Positions 27,229-35,537 of a stretch of 64,000 nucleotides of DNA are shown piece by piece. Source of the stretch: Agrobacterium fabrum str. C58. GTDB taxonomy: Bacteria; Pseudomonadota; Alphaproteobacteria; Rhizobiales; Rhizobiaceae. The first letter of the stretch is position 1, and the number at the start of each line of letters is the position of its first letter. Below the pieces are notes generated by a model that saw nothing but the letters and a program-made list of their open reading frames with translations, had not been told where the DNA came from and searched no databases. The stretch is taken from NCBI RefSeq assembly GCF_000092025.1, contig NC_003062.2, forward strand, positions 1,548,001 through 1,612,000, read 5' to 3'. The translations under genes and the position numbers were made by a program.

Positions 27229-27924
27229 TCAGCCTGCGGCGCGGCGCCTGCGATCGGCGATTTCGCGGATCACCACCATCGCACCCACGAGCTTGTAGGC
27301 GGAGGAGTAGCAGGGCGACATTTCCAGCGACTTAACGACCGTGCGGCCATTCTCGTCTTCCGCATAGGTATATTTCGACGTATCGCCCTTGAAGCAATTG
27401 TCGAGCTTTTCCCTGAGAATGTTCTGGAACCGGTGAACGCCGACCAGCTCGGCGATGTGGCAGCCGATAAGCCCTTCCGGCGCGTTGCGCTGAAATGCAT
27501 CGAGAGCATTGGCGAAGGAAACACGGTAACCGGGAGACACGATAACCACCGGCTCGTCCAGATCGTTGAGCATGTCCTCATCGAGGATCAGATGCCGGTG
27601 ATGCCACGCCAGCGTATCCTCGTCCTCGTCACCCACGACCTTTGCCTTTAACGGCATGCCGACATAACGATCGACCAGAGTTCGCAGCAGCTCGGAGTTG
27701 CGCTGCACGCAGCCAAGATCTTCCGCCTCATGATTGAGGAGATCGATGGCAAAACGGAACTGCTCGCGAATATCTTCGGAACTTTCGGTCTTGCGTCCAA
27801 CAATCCGCTCGAGGAGCAGCTCCAGTTCACGCTCCAGCACGGCAATCTTGTCGGATTCGTTCTTACCAACGGCAGATTGCAGTTCCGTATAACGCAACCA
27901 GAACAACTCAATCAAATCTTTCAA
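27229..27924 (-). CDS. PAS-like sensory protein
   Basis: A 231-residue cytoplasmic protein. The first 60 residues are charged and helical (VLERELELLLERIVGRK). The last 110 residues read as a PAS fold, with DEPVVIVSPGYRVSFANALDAFQRN, IGCHIAELVGVHRFQN and VVKSLEMSPCYSSAYKLVGAMVVIRE. No kinase, cyclase or receiver domain is attached, so it may act by protein contact. The TTG at 27924 is used, with GGGAGAG five bases upstream and no ATG nearby in frame. It is convergent with the TSUP gene. Confidence 0.75.
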   Translation of the reverse strand: MKDLIELFWLRYTELQSAVGKNESDKIAVLERELELLLERIVGRKTESSEDIREQFRFAIDLLNHEAEDLGCVQRNSELLRTLVDRYVGMPLKAKVVGDEDEDTLAWHHRHLILDEDMLNDLDEPVVIVSPGYRVSFANALDAFQRNAPEGLIGCHIAELVGVHRFQNILREKLDNCFKGDTSKYTYAEDENGRTVVKSLEMSPCYSSAYKLVGAMVVIREIADRRRRAAG

Positions 27925-28202
27925 CCCAACTCTCCCTGAACGGGCATATGACCCGCTCTCAATGCGAACGGATTAGCCCATTACCCCTGTTTATAGCGTC
28001 TGCGCGCTTAAAAATGACGTAACGAAATGCAGGAACGCCGTGAGGATTGATGCTCAAAATATCACATCCACGGGTATTTTTTCAATTTCGATAATCCATG
28101 AACGAGAAATGAGGTTCCACCAATATAAAAAAATACCGAAATGCACGAATTCGCGGTCGATTTTTGTGAAATAGCAAAAGACCCGGCCGCACGGCAATCG
28201 CC

Positions 28203-29141
28203 TCAAATCTGGTGCTTCACGTCCCAGCGATCATGATACCAAAGCCATTGGCCGGGATATTCTCGCACCCAGCTTTCCACCTTGTCGTTCAGAAGCTGCG
28301 CCGTCGCCTGAATATCGACATTGCCCTTCTGATCCCGGGGAATTTCAACCTTCGGCTCTATTTCCAGCCTGTAGCGATTGTCCGGAAGGCGTATGCAGCG
28401 GGCGGGATAGACATCGCAATTGAACTGCCGCACCAGCTTGGCAAGCAGCGGGTTGGTGCGAACCTCAAGCCCGAAGAACTTCGTCGTCAGCCCCTTGCCG
28501 AACTTCTGGTCGACAAGCACACCCACACCGCCGCCCTTTTCCAGTTGCCGCGCCAGCGCGAAGGAGGAGCCGGCATGCGACGGCACGAGATTGCCCATGC
28601 GTTCCTTGCGGAAATTGAACACCTTGTCGGCCACATAGGGATTGTTCGGCGGCCGGAACAGCACCGTCACATCAAGACCAAAGGCCGAGCCTGCTACCGG
28701 CAGCAGTTCGAAATTGCCGCTATGGGCGGTAAAAACGATGAAGGGCCGCGGATTGTCGCGCAATTCGAGAAAGGTCGAGGTACCCTCGACTTCGATGCGG
28801 CCGGGTTCGTTCTTTTCCGGGTCGAAATCGAACAGCCGGTCGAGAAACACATATTCCGCCGCAAGCCGGCCCATATTGGCCCAGCTGTCCATGGCGATCG
28901 CCAGCCGCTCCTCTTCGGTTTTTTCCGGAAAGGCGCGCGCCAGATTGTAGAGCATCAGCTTGTGGCGGCCGGTTTTCGGCCCTATCAAGCGCGCCAGCCG
29001 GTCCGTGGCGCGAATGCCCGCATCGGCCGGAAAAAGCTTCAGCAGGTTGAGAAGGCCAAAGGCGAATGTCGCGATCAGCCACTGCCGGAAGTGGTCCAGT
29101 TTCAGGACGATCCGCGTCAGAAATAATTTCAAGGTGGTCAA
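28203..29141 (-). CDS. lpxXL: Very-long-chain acyltransferase of lipid A (LpxXL)
   Basis: Inner-membrane LpxL/HtrB-type acyltransferase of 312 residues. The catalytic HX4E box is His140-Glu145 in FTAHSGNFELL, followed by VTVLFRPPNNP and LVDQKFGKGLTTKFFG. LpxXL transfers 27-hydroxyoctacosanoate from AcpXL to the distal unit of lipid A. The assignment rests on family plus position: it is the last gene of the acpXL cluster, and its start overlaps the adh stop (ATGA). As a sequence alone it could be a general lauroyl transferase. Confidence 0.87.
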   Translation of the reverse strand: MTTLKLFLTRIVLKLDHFRQWLIATFAFGLLNLLKLFPADAGIRATDRLARLIGPKTGRHKLMLYNLARAFPEKTEEERLAIAMDSWANMGRLAAEYVFLDRLFDFDPEKNEPGRIEVEGTSTFLELRDNPRPFIVFTAHSGNFELLPVAGSAFGLDVTVLFRPPNNPYVADKVFNFRKERMGNLVPSHAGSSFALARQLEKGGGVGVLVDQKFGKGLTTKFFGLEVRTNPLLAKLVRQFNCDVYPARCIRLPDNRYRLEIEPKVEIPRDQKGNVDIQATAQLLNDKVESWVREYPGQWLWYHDRWDVKHQI

Positions 29142-30166
29142 TCCATCCGCAGGACGATCTTGCCGAACACCTGGCGCGTTTCCATGCGCTCCAGTGCCCG
29201 GTCGATATCGTCGAAGGTGACTTCGGTGTCGATGACGGGATGAACGATGCCGCGCGCCATCTTCTGCATGGCATTGGCCATGTTTTCCATGCGGCAGCCG
29301 AAGGAGCCGAGCAGCTTCAACTGCTGCTGGAACAGCATCATCAGATTGATTTCGGTGGAAACGCCCGAGGTGGAGCCGCAGGTGACGAGACGGCCACCGC
29401 GCTTCAGCGAGAACATCGAGGCGACGAAGGTATCCTTGCCGACATGTTCGAAGACAACGTCGACACCCTTCTTTTTCGTCAGCTTGCGCACGACGCCTTC
29501 GAAACGATCGGTCCGGTAATTGATGACATGATCGGCCCCGAGCGCCTTCGCCCGTTCGATCTTGTCGTCGGAACCGACCGTGGTGATGACGGTGCAGCCC
29601 ATCTTCTTGGCAAGCTGGATCGCCGCCGTGCCGATGCCGGAACCGCCGGCATGGATGAGGATGGTTTCGCCGGGCTCAAGCTTGGCATTGTCGAACAGCA
29701 TGTGCTCGACGGTGCCGAAAGTCACCGGGGCGAGCGCCGCAGCAACGGCGTCAATGCCGTGCGGGGCCGGCACGAGCTGGCGGGCGGGAATATTGATCTT
29801 TTCCTGCGCGAAACCGTCGAGATGGAAACCGTGTACGCCCTGGACATGTTCGCACAGATTGTCACGGCCTTCACGGCAGGGCTTGCAGAGCCCGCAGGTG
29901 CGCGCGCCATAGACCGAAACGAGCTGGCCCGGCAGCACATTCGAAACGCCGGGGCCAATGGCCTCGACCACGCCGGAGGCTTCCGCTCCGATGGTGAGCG
30001 GCATCTTGCGCTTGGCGAAAGCCATGCCGCGCCAGCCCCAAACGTCGATGTGGTTGAGCGCCACGGCCTTGACGCGCAGCGTCACCTCGCCCGGACCCGG
30101 AGCATCGGGTTCAGGCAGGTCCACTTTTTCGAGCTTCCGGTCGTCCACGAGTTGAAGAGCGCGCAT
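29138..30166 (-). CDS. adh2XL: Zinc-type alcohol dehydrogenase/quinone oxidoreductase of the VLCFA cluster
   Basis: Medium-chain dehydrogenase of 342 residues. It has LNHIDVWGWRGMAF, IGAEASGVVEAIGPGV, the structural-zinc loop CGLCKPCREGRDNLC and the cofactor motif IHAGGSGIGTAAIQLAKKMG. Within the acpXL cluster this gene is placed among the enzymes that build the 28-carbon hydroxy acyl chain, where it may serve as an enoyl reductase or hydroxyl oxidoreductase. Its exact step is not settled. Its start is 142 bases downstream of fabF1XL, with a repeat element in between. Confidence 0.85.
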   Translation of the reverse strand: MRALQLVDDRKLEKVDLPEPDAPGPGEVTLRVKAVALNHIDVWGWRGMAFAKRKMPLTIGAEASGVVEAIGPGVSNVLPGQLVSVYGARTCGLCKPCREGRDNLCEHVQGVHGFHLDGFAQEKINIPARQLVPAPHGIDAVAAALAPVTFGTVEHMLFDNAKLEPGETILIHAGGSGIGTAAIQLAKKMGCTVITTVGSDDKIERAKALGADHVINYRTDRFEGVVRKLTKKKGVDVVFEHVGKDTFVASMFSLKRGGRLVTCGSTSGVSTEINLMMLFQQQLKLLGSFGCRMENMANAMQKMARGIVHPVIDTEVTFDDIDRALERMETRQVFGKIVLRMD

Positions 30167-30202
30167 ATTTCAGTCCTTCGCCCGAGGGCGTTATCTAAAA
30201 AT

Positions 30203-30290
30203 CATTCCAGCAAAACTCTGTAACGGTTTTGCGGCTGGAATGCGTAATCAAAGAGACGAGAGCGTTTCCGCAGTGCTTTTGGAAACGCTC
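30203..30290. repeat. RIME-like palindromic intergenic repeat
   Basis: Two hairpins in tandem. CATTCCAGC (30203-30211) pairs with GCTGGAATG (30234-30242), with inner AAAAC/GTTTT pairing. GAGCGTTTCC (30260-30269) pairs with GGAAACGCTC (30281-30290). From memory this layout and wording match the rhizobial intergenic mosaic elements (RIME). It sits inside the VLCFA operon between fabF1XL and adh. Confidence 0.65.
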
Positions 30291-30308
30291 CTGTTGTGGC
30301 GGAACCGG

Positions 30309-31589
30309 TTAAGCCGGTTCCCGCGTCATGACAAGGCTTGCATTCTGCCCGCCAAACCCGAAGGAGTTGGAGAGAACCGCACCCACCTGCGCATCCCGCT
30401 TCACATTCGGCACCACGTCGAGGGTGATGGTCGGATCGGGATTGTTGTAGTTGATCGTCGGCGGCAGGGTCCCGGTCAGCATGGTCTGCAGCGAGAACAC
30501 CGCTTCCACGGCGCCTGCGGCCGTCAGCGTATGGCCAATCATCGACTTGTTAGACGACAGCGGAATATTCTTCAGGCCTTCGCCGAAGACGGCCAGCATC
30601 GAGCCATATTCCATCTTGTCATTCTCAGGCGTCGAGGTGCCGTGAGCGTTGATATAGCCGATATCGCTTTCGGCCACGCCCGCATCGGCAAGTGCCGCAC
30701 GGATCGTCGCGATCGCCGGGCCGCCATCGGGCGAAGAACGCGTGCGGTGGAAGCTGTCGGCCTTTTCGCCGGCGCCCTTGATGATGCCGAGAACCTTGGC
30801 GCCACGGGCAACGGCAGCTTCGAGCGATTCCAACACCAGCGTCGCCGCACCTTCAGCGATCACGAAACCATCGCGATCCTTGCTGAACGGCTTGGAGGCC
30901 TTTTCGGGCGGATCGTTCTGGGTCGAAAGCGCAGACAGAAGCGAGAAGCGGATCAGGGCTTCGGCGCTGACGGAACCGTCAGTCGCAACCGTCAGAGCGC
31001 GCTCCGTGCGGCCCTGGCGGATCGCCTCGACGCCGAGCTGGATCGCAGTCGCACCCGAAGCACAGGCCGTAGACAGCGTGACCGGCAGGCCGCGCGTGCC
31101 AAAACGGTCGGAAAGACGTTCGGAAATCGCGCCGAACAATGCGGCTTCCTGGAATGCCGGATCGGGACGCTGGCGCAACGCCGTCATGAACCGCTCATAG
31201 GCGTCACCCGGCTTTGCGGCTGGCGGAGACCGGTCGGCAAGCTCGAAACGGGCGCTCCATTCCGGCTCAATCGGTGGCGCTGCGAGAAACAGCGGCCCAT
31301 CGAAATCACCCGATATACCGGCCTGCGCCAGCGCCTCGATGGTGGTTTCACGCGCGAAAGCATAAGAACGCTCGACGGAGTTGGGAACCGGGATATCGAT
31401 GAAATCCACCGTGCCGCTGATGCGGGTCGAAAGCCCTTCAGTCGGGAAGCGGGTGATCTTGTGAATACCCGACTTGCCTGATGTCAGCGCTGCCCAGTTG
31501 TCGGCAAGTCCCTGACCGAGCGAGGTGATGATGCCCATGCCGGTCACGGCAACGATCGGGCGACCGAGATGATCCTTAAAATTGGTCAT
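30309..31589 (-). CDS. fabF1XL: Beta-ketoacyl-ACP synthase FabF1XL (catalytic)
   Basis: Condensing enzyme of 426 residues with the full KAS II triad: Cys176 in LSTACASGATAIQ, the first His in INAHGTSTPEND and the second in MIGHTLTAAGA. It elongates acyl chains on the dedicated carrier AcpXL. The ATG follows GAGGAG. It is paired with fabF2XL, 12 bases upstream, whose product lacks the catalytic cysteine. The pair may work as a heterodimer, as ketosynthase and chain-length factor do in polyketide systems. Confidence 0.9.
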   Translation of the reverse strand: MTNFKDHLGRPIVAVTGMGIITSLGQGLADNWAALTSGKSGIHKITRFPTEGLSTRISGTVDFIDIPVPNSVERSYAFARETTIEALAQAGISGDFDGPLFLAAPPIEPEWSARFELADRSPPAAKPGDAYERFMTALRQRPDPAFQEAALFGAISERLSDRFGTRGLPVTLSTACASGATAIQLGVEAIRQGRTERALTVATDGSVSAEALIRFSLLSALSTQNDPPEKASKPFSKDRDGFVIAEGAATLVLESLEAAVARGAKVLGIIKGAGEKADSFHRTRSSPDGGPAIATIRAALADAGVAESDIGYINAHGTSTPENDKMEYGSMLAVFGEGLKNIPLSSNKSMIGHTLTAAGAVEAVFSLQTMLTGTLPPTINYNNPDPTITLDVVPNVKRDAQVGAVLSNSFGFGGQNASLVMTREPA

Positions 31590-31601
31590 GGTCTCTTCTC
31601 C

Positions 31602-32798
31602 TCACACGTCACGGGACAGGACGGCGACACCTTCGCCGCGCACATGCCCGACGGTGGTGACGACAGCCTCTGTGGCCGCTTCGCCCATCGGCTTTTCCGC
31701 AGCCGCATCGAAGGTAGGAACCTTCGCGCCGCTTTCAAGCGTCAACGCCGCCAGAGCGAGCCCGAGCGGAAACTGCGCCTCAAGTCCATGACCGGTGACA
31801 CCGCCGAAACCACGAATGACCGAATTTGGCAGCACCTTTTCGAGAATATCCTTCTCGCGAACCGTTACCTCGTCATAACCGCTCGCGCCGGAAAACACGA
31901 CGGTCGCAGCGCTGTCCTTTGCAGGCGCAAGCAGGCGCTCCATGCGCTTTTCCATCTTGCCGTCATCGCGGCTGCCACGGTCGCCCTCGATGGCGTCGAT
32001 GCGGGCATAGATGCGCGCGCCACGCTCGCTGGCATGCTTGCGCGATTCCAGCACGAGGAATGCACCGAGCGAACCGGAAATCATGCCGCCGCCGTCCTGG
32101 TCGCCACGCGACCAAAGCGGCTGCCAGCCGCCCTGTGCATGTGCGCCGATGGCTTCGAACAGCAGGATCATGTCGGGACGTTCAGCCGAGAAGGCGCCGC
32201 CGACAAGGGCGTGGCTCGATTCACCGGAACGAATGCGATGGAACGCGGTTTCGACGGCGGAAATGCCGGCCGCTTCTTCGCCCATGAAGGTGCGCGACGA
32301 ACCGGTGACCTTGTGCACGATGGAGATATTGCCGGCCATCAGGTTGGAAAGCTGGGCGAGAAACAGCGTCGGGCGCAGTTCCGTCGTCAGCTTCTCGTTC
32401 AGCAGCTTTTCACGGTCGTTGCGCTTCAGCGCCTCATCGACGATCAGCGTGTCGACATTGATGTCGCGCTCGCCGCCGCCGGCGGCAACGATCATGTCCA
32501 TGGTGGCGCAGGCTTCGGTATTTTCCTTCAGCCCGGCATCATCAAGCGCAAGACCGGCGGCGAAAACGCCGAGACGCTGCCAGTTTTCCATCTGGCGCTG
32601 GTCCCCGCGCTTGGCAATCTGTGCCGACCAGTCGATTTCCGGCATGGGATGGACCGGGTAGGGTTTGAATTTTTCGGTCTCGACAACCGGCTCCGGCACG
32701 GCGGCTCCAGAAAGAAGCGCCACATGCGCCTGGCTGCCAACGCCGTGACAGGTCACGATGCCGACCCCTGTTATCACCACATCATTGTCAGATTTCAT
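31602..32798 (-). CDS. fabF2XL: Ketosynthase-like FabF2XL lacking the catalytic Cys
   Basis: A 398-residue protein with the thiolase fold of beta-ketoacyl-ACP synthases (N-terminal VVITGVGIVTCHG; C-terminal FGGVTGHGLEAQF retaining one His). The loop that carries the nucleophile elsewhere reads RTFMGEEAAGISAV, so the Cys position is Glu175 by alignment to FabF1XL. The usual HGTSTP motif is replaced by SGASGYDE. It should not condense on its own. A partner or chain-length-setting role with FabF1XL is inferred. The gene sits between fabZXL and fabF1XL in the cluster. Confidence 0.87.
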   Translation of the reverse strand: MKSDNDVVITGVGIVTCHGVGSQAHVALLSGAAVPEPVVETEKFKPYPVHPMPEIDWSAQIAKRGDQRQMENWQRLGVFAAGLALDDAGLKENTEACATMDMIVAAGGGERDINVDTLIVDEALKRNDREKLLNEKLTTELRPTLFLAQLSNLMAGNISIVHKVTGSSRTFMGEEAAGISAVETAFHRIRSGESSHALVGGAFSAERPDMILLFEAIGAHAQGGWQPLWSRGDQDGGGMISGSLGAFLVLESRKHASERGARIYARIDAIEGDRGSRDDGKMEKRMERLLAPAKDSAATVVFSGASGYDEVTVREKDILEKVLPNSVIRGFGGVTGHGLEAQFPLGLALAALTLESGAKVPTFDAAAEKPMGEAATEAVVTTVGHVRGEGVAVLSRDV

Positions 32799-33006
32799 CG
32801 TCTGTCATCCTTTGCAGCCGGCCCCGCCGAAACGGTCACGGCTATCCACAGCGGTTGCGAACAACCACTTCATGCGTTGCGGAATAAAGCGCGCGATGCG
32901 GATTGGCAATGGCGAAGGCCCGATCCGCCGTCGCGAGCCCACGATTTTCATGCATCGAAACCGGGCCGACGGAAAAAACGCCCTCTTTTGAAACGGGCGG
33001 AAGCGC

Positions 33007-33486
33007 TTATTTCTGCGCGTCCGCGGCAATGGCCGCCATCAGGCCAACTTCCTCGGCCCGCTTCTTGACGATGGGACCGAGCGGAATTTCGCTGAACGGC
33101 ATGGTGCGCAGTTTCAGTTGCGCGTCGCAGACCTTCTTGCCGGCAGAGGTGATCTTCGCCTTGGTAACGGCAAAGCCCGAACCGTCATGCTCCAGCACCG
33201 CCTCGATGTCGAGAACGGCGCCCGGCTCCACGAAGGTGCGCATCTTGGCGCCATCGACCGACATCAGGAACGGCATGGACGCAAAATCGGAAAATGCCAG
33301 AACCATCATGCCGGAAGCCTGCGCCATGGTCTCGATCAGGAGTACACCCGGAACCAGCGGCATGCCGGGAAAGTGGCCTTCGAAAACCGGGCTATGGTCC
33401 GGAACGACCGACTGCGCCTTCAGCGTGCGCGTCGCCATATCCACGGATTCGACCTTGTCGATCATCTGAAAATATTCAAGCAGCAT
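33007..33486 (-). CDS. fabZXL: 3-hydroxyacyl-ACP dehydratase FabZXL
   Basis: Hot-dog fold dehydratase of 159 residues with the FabZ active site GHFPGMPLVPGVLLIETMAQ (His38, Glu52). It dehydrates the hydroxyacyl intermediate during growth of the lipid A very-long-chain acyl group. It follows acpXL in the same direction, separated by a small hairpin, and precedes fabF2XL after a 208-base gap. Position in the cluster separates it from the housekeeping FabZ. Confidence 0.9.
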   Translation of the reverse strand: MLLEYFQMIDKVESVDMATRTLKAQSVVPDHSPVFEGHFPGMPLVPGVLLIETMAQASGMMVLAFSDFASMPFLMSVDGAKMRTFVEPGAVLDIEAVLEHDGSGFAVTKAKITSAGKKVCDAQLKLRTMPFSEIPLGPIVKKRAEEVGLMAAIAADAQK

Positions 33487-33546
33487 CGGTCCGGCCTGTC
33501 TCTGGTCGGTTGCGACCCGCCCAACAGGGCCGGGTCCGGAAAAAGA

Positions 33547-33569
33547 AATGCCCGCTCGATGCGGGCATT
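33547..33569 (-). terminator. Hairpin behind acpXL
   Basis: Nine-base arms AATGCCCGC / GCGGGCATT with a five-base loop. On the minus strand it is followed by TCTTTTTCC. It lies between acpXL and fabZXL and probably lowers readthrough, so that the carrier protein is made in excess. Confidence 0.6.
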
Positions 33570-33575
33570 GTCAGA

Positions 33576-33860
33576 TCAGCCCTTGGCGGCGCGCAATTCG
33601 TCGATCTTGGCGCAGAGGTTCTTCAGCACGAAGTATTCTTCGGTGGAAACCTTGCCTTCGTTGACTTCCTGCGTCCACTGCTCGAGCGGAATCTTGATGC
33701 CGAATTCCTTGTCGATGGCAAAAACGATATCGAGAAAGTCGAGGCTGTCGATGCCCAGATCGTCGATCGTGTGGCTCTCCGGCGTAATGGTTTCGCGGTC
33801 GATTTCGCTGGTTTCGGCGATAATGTCGGCAACCTTGTCGAATGTAGCTGTCACGCCCAT
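33576..33860 (-). CDS. acpXL: Acyl carrier protein AcpXL
   Basis: Dedicated carrier for 27-hydroxyoctacosanoate of rhizobial lipid A, 94 residues. The phosphopantetheine attachment Ser39 is in GIDSLDFLD. Other AcpXL landmarks are [28 protein letters not shown] and the C-terminal [17 protein letters not shown], which are absent from the housekeeping AcpP. The start [10 protein letters not shown] is chosen by family length; the longer frame covers the promoter. It is the first gene of the cluster. Confidence 0.95.
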
Positions 33861-33969
33861 AATCCTTATTGTCGTTCGTATGAATTGTTCTTTCTGACGC
33901 ACCACATAGGCAAGTCGCACAAAAAAGCCAATGGTTTCGTGACGTAACTTTGAAATTTGCCCCAAAACT

Positions 33970-33986
33970 GTTGCCTAAACAGCAAC
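33970..33986 (-). terminator. Weak hairpin at the hemN stop
   Basis: GTTGC / GCAAC stem with a seven-base loop overlapping the hemN stop codon, followed on the minus strand by AGTTTTGGGG. The stem is short, so termination is uncertain. Confidence 0.3.
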
Positions 33987-35324
33987 CGAATGACGGCCGC
34001 GTCCATTGCCGAGATAGGTGTCGAAGATTGCCGCGATATGACGCACGAAGGGTTTTCCGACCTCGGTCACGGCAAAAACATCGGCGTCCAGACGCACCAC
34101 ACCATCCCTGTCGCCTGCGGCAAACTGTTGCGCCTGATCCCTCACGGAATGGCTCACCTTGCCGAAACGGTGCTGCATGTCCGAAAGATCGATAGAGAAA
34201 TCGCACATCAGCCTTTCGATGACATGCGAGCGCAAATGATCGTCCTGCGATAATTCTATACCCTTCACGGCGGCAAGACCGCCTTCACCCACCATGCGCT
34301 GATATTCGCGCGTTGCCACCATGTTCTGCACATAGCCCTGCGGCAACCGACCAACGGATGATGCACCAAGCCCGATCAGCGCATCGGCCGTATCGGTGGT
34401 ATAGCCCTGGAAATTCCGCCGCAGGGCCCCGGCCTCGACGGCCTGGCATAAGGTATCCGCCGGCTTGGCAAAGTGGTCGATGCCGACTGCGCGATATCCC
34501 GCCTGCTTCAGCATCTCGCCCGCCATCGTCATCTGGCGGTAACGCTCAGCAATATCAGGCAGCGCGTGTTCGGGGATCAGCGACTGGTGTTTTTTCATCC
34601 ACGGCACATGGGCATAACCGAAAAGCGCCACCCGGTCCGGATTGAGAGAGACGATCTGACCAACCGTCTTCTTCAATGTCTCGCAGGTCTGGAACGGCAG
34701 GCCATAAAGAATGTCGCAATTGACCGAGTGCACGCCCCTCGCCCGCACCGCATCAACGACGGATTTCGTCTGTTGGAAGGACTGGATGCGGTTGATGGTT
34801 TTTTGCACTTTGTCATCGAAGTCCTGCACACCGAGGCTTGCCCGCGACATGCCGACGGCGGCAAGCGCATCGTAACGGCTGTCATCCAGATCGTTCGGGT
34901 CCATCTCAACGCTGATTTCGGGGTCTAGCCCGAAGGTGAAATGGCGCCGCAGACAGTCCATCAGGCTGACCATGTCATCAGGCTTCAGCATGGTGGGCGA
35001 GCCGCCGCCGAAATGCACGGCACTCACCACCGCATCGGGCGAAACAAGTGCGCCAACGGCAGCAATCTCCTGCTTAAGTGCTTCCAGATAAACGGCAATC
35101 GGCTCGTATTTCAGCGTGTGCTTGGTGTGACAGGCACAGAACCAGCAGAGCCGGTCACAATAGGGAATGTGCAGGTAAAGCGATATCCGGTTCCTGTGGT
35201 TGAGCGCGCCGAGCCAGCCGCGATAGGTCGTGTCATCGATTCCCGCGTGGAAATGCGGAGCGGTCGGATAGCTGGTGTAACGCGGCACTGCACCCGAATA
35301 TTTGCGAAGAAGTTCCGTATTCAT
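33975..35324 (-). CDS. hemN: Oxygen-independent coproporphyrinogen III oxidase
   Basis: Radical-SAM enzyme of haem synthesis under low oxygen, 449 residues. The iron-sulfur motif is YCDRLCWFCAC (CX3CX2CXC, as in genuine HemN). LHFGGGSPTML-type and DPNDLDDSRYDALAAVGMSR segments follow. The C-terminal HemN domain has LGASSVGRLPQGYVQN. The ATG at 35324 is used; the preceding codon is a GTG. It diverges from fnrN with an FNR-type box between them, so induction by FnrN when oxygen falls is expected. Confidence 0.93.
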   Translation of the reverse strand: MNTELLRKYSGAVPRYTSYPTAPHFHAGIDDTTYRGWLGALNHRNRISLYLHIPYCDRLCWFCACHTKHTLKYEPIAVYLEALKQEIAAVGALVSPDAVVSAVHFGGGSPTMLKPDDMVSLMDCLRRHFTFGLDPEISVEMDPNDLDDSRYDALAAVGMSRASLGVQDFDDKVQKTINRIQSFQQTKSVVDAVRARGVHSVNCDILYGLPFQTCETLKKTVGQIVSLNPDRVALFGYAHVPWMKKHQSLIPEHALPDIAERYRQMTMAGEMLKQAGYRAVGIDHFAKPADTLCQAVEAGALRRNFQGYTTDTADALIGLGASSVGRLPQGYVQNMVATREYQRMVGEGGLAAVKGIELSQDDHLRSHVIERLMCDFSIDLSDMQHRFGKVSHSVRDQAQQFAAGDRDGVVRLDADVFAVTEVGKPFVRHIAAIFDTYLGNGRGRHSVAV

Positions 35325-35396
35325 CACCGTATTTGCCTTTTATCAAGAAAATGTCGATTTCCTTCCTTTCAGTAGCGGCTGCGACAGTTTGCAACT

Positions 35397-35410
35397 TTGA
35401 CTTCAATCAA
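35397..35410. promoter_or_regulatory. FNR/FixK-type anaerobox between hemN and fnrN
   Basis: TTGAC-TTCA-ATCAA differs by one base from the consensus TTGAT-N4-ATCAA. It lies 73 bases from the hemN start and 128 bases from the fnrN start. Control of both genes by FnrN, including autoregulation, is inferred and fits what is known of fnrN and hemN in rhizobia. Confidence 0.8.
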
Positions 35411-35537
35411 ATTGCGCCATAAGTTCTTGCTAAAGTAGACGCGGGGACGACGGCTACATGGCTCACGCCCTTAAAGAGACCGGATTTGATATCCACGGTC
35501 GCATTTCGTCCCTAAAAGCCAGCATTGGAAAAGGCTT

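Noticed and set aside
31569..33068. A 499-codon plus-strand frame antisense to fabF2XL
   Set aside because: A shadow of the ketosynthase-like gene; no ribosome site or domain supports it.
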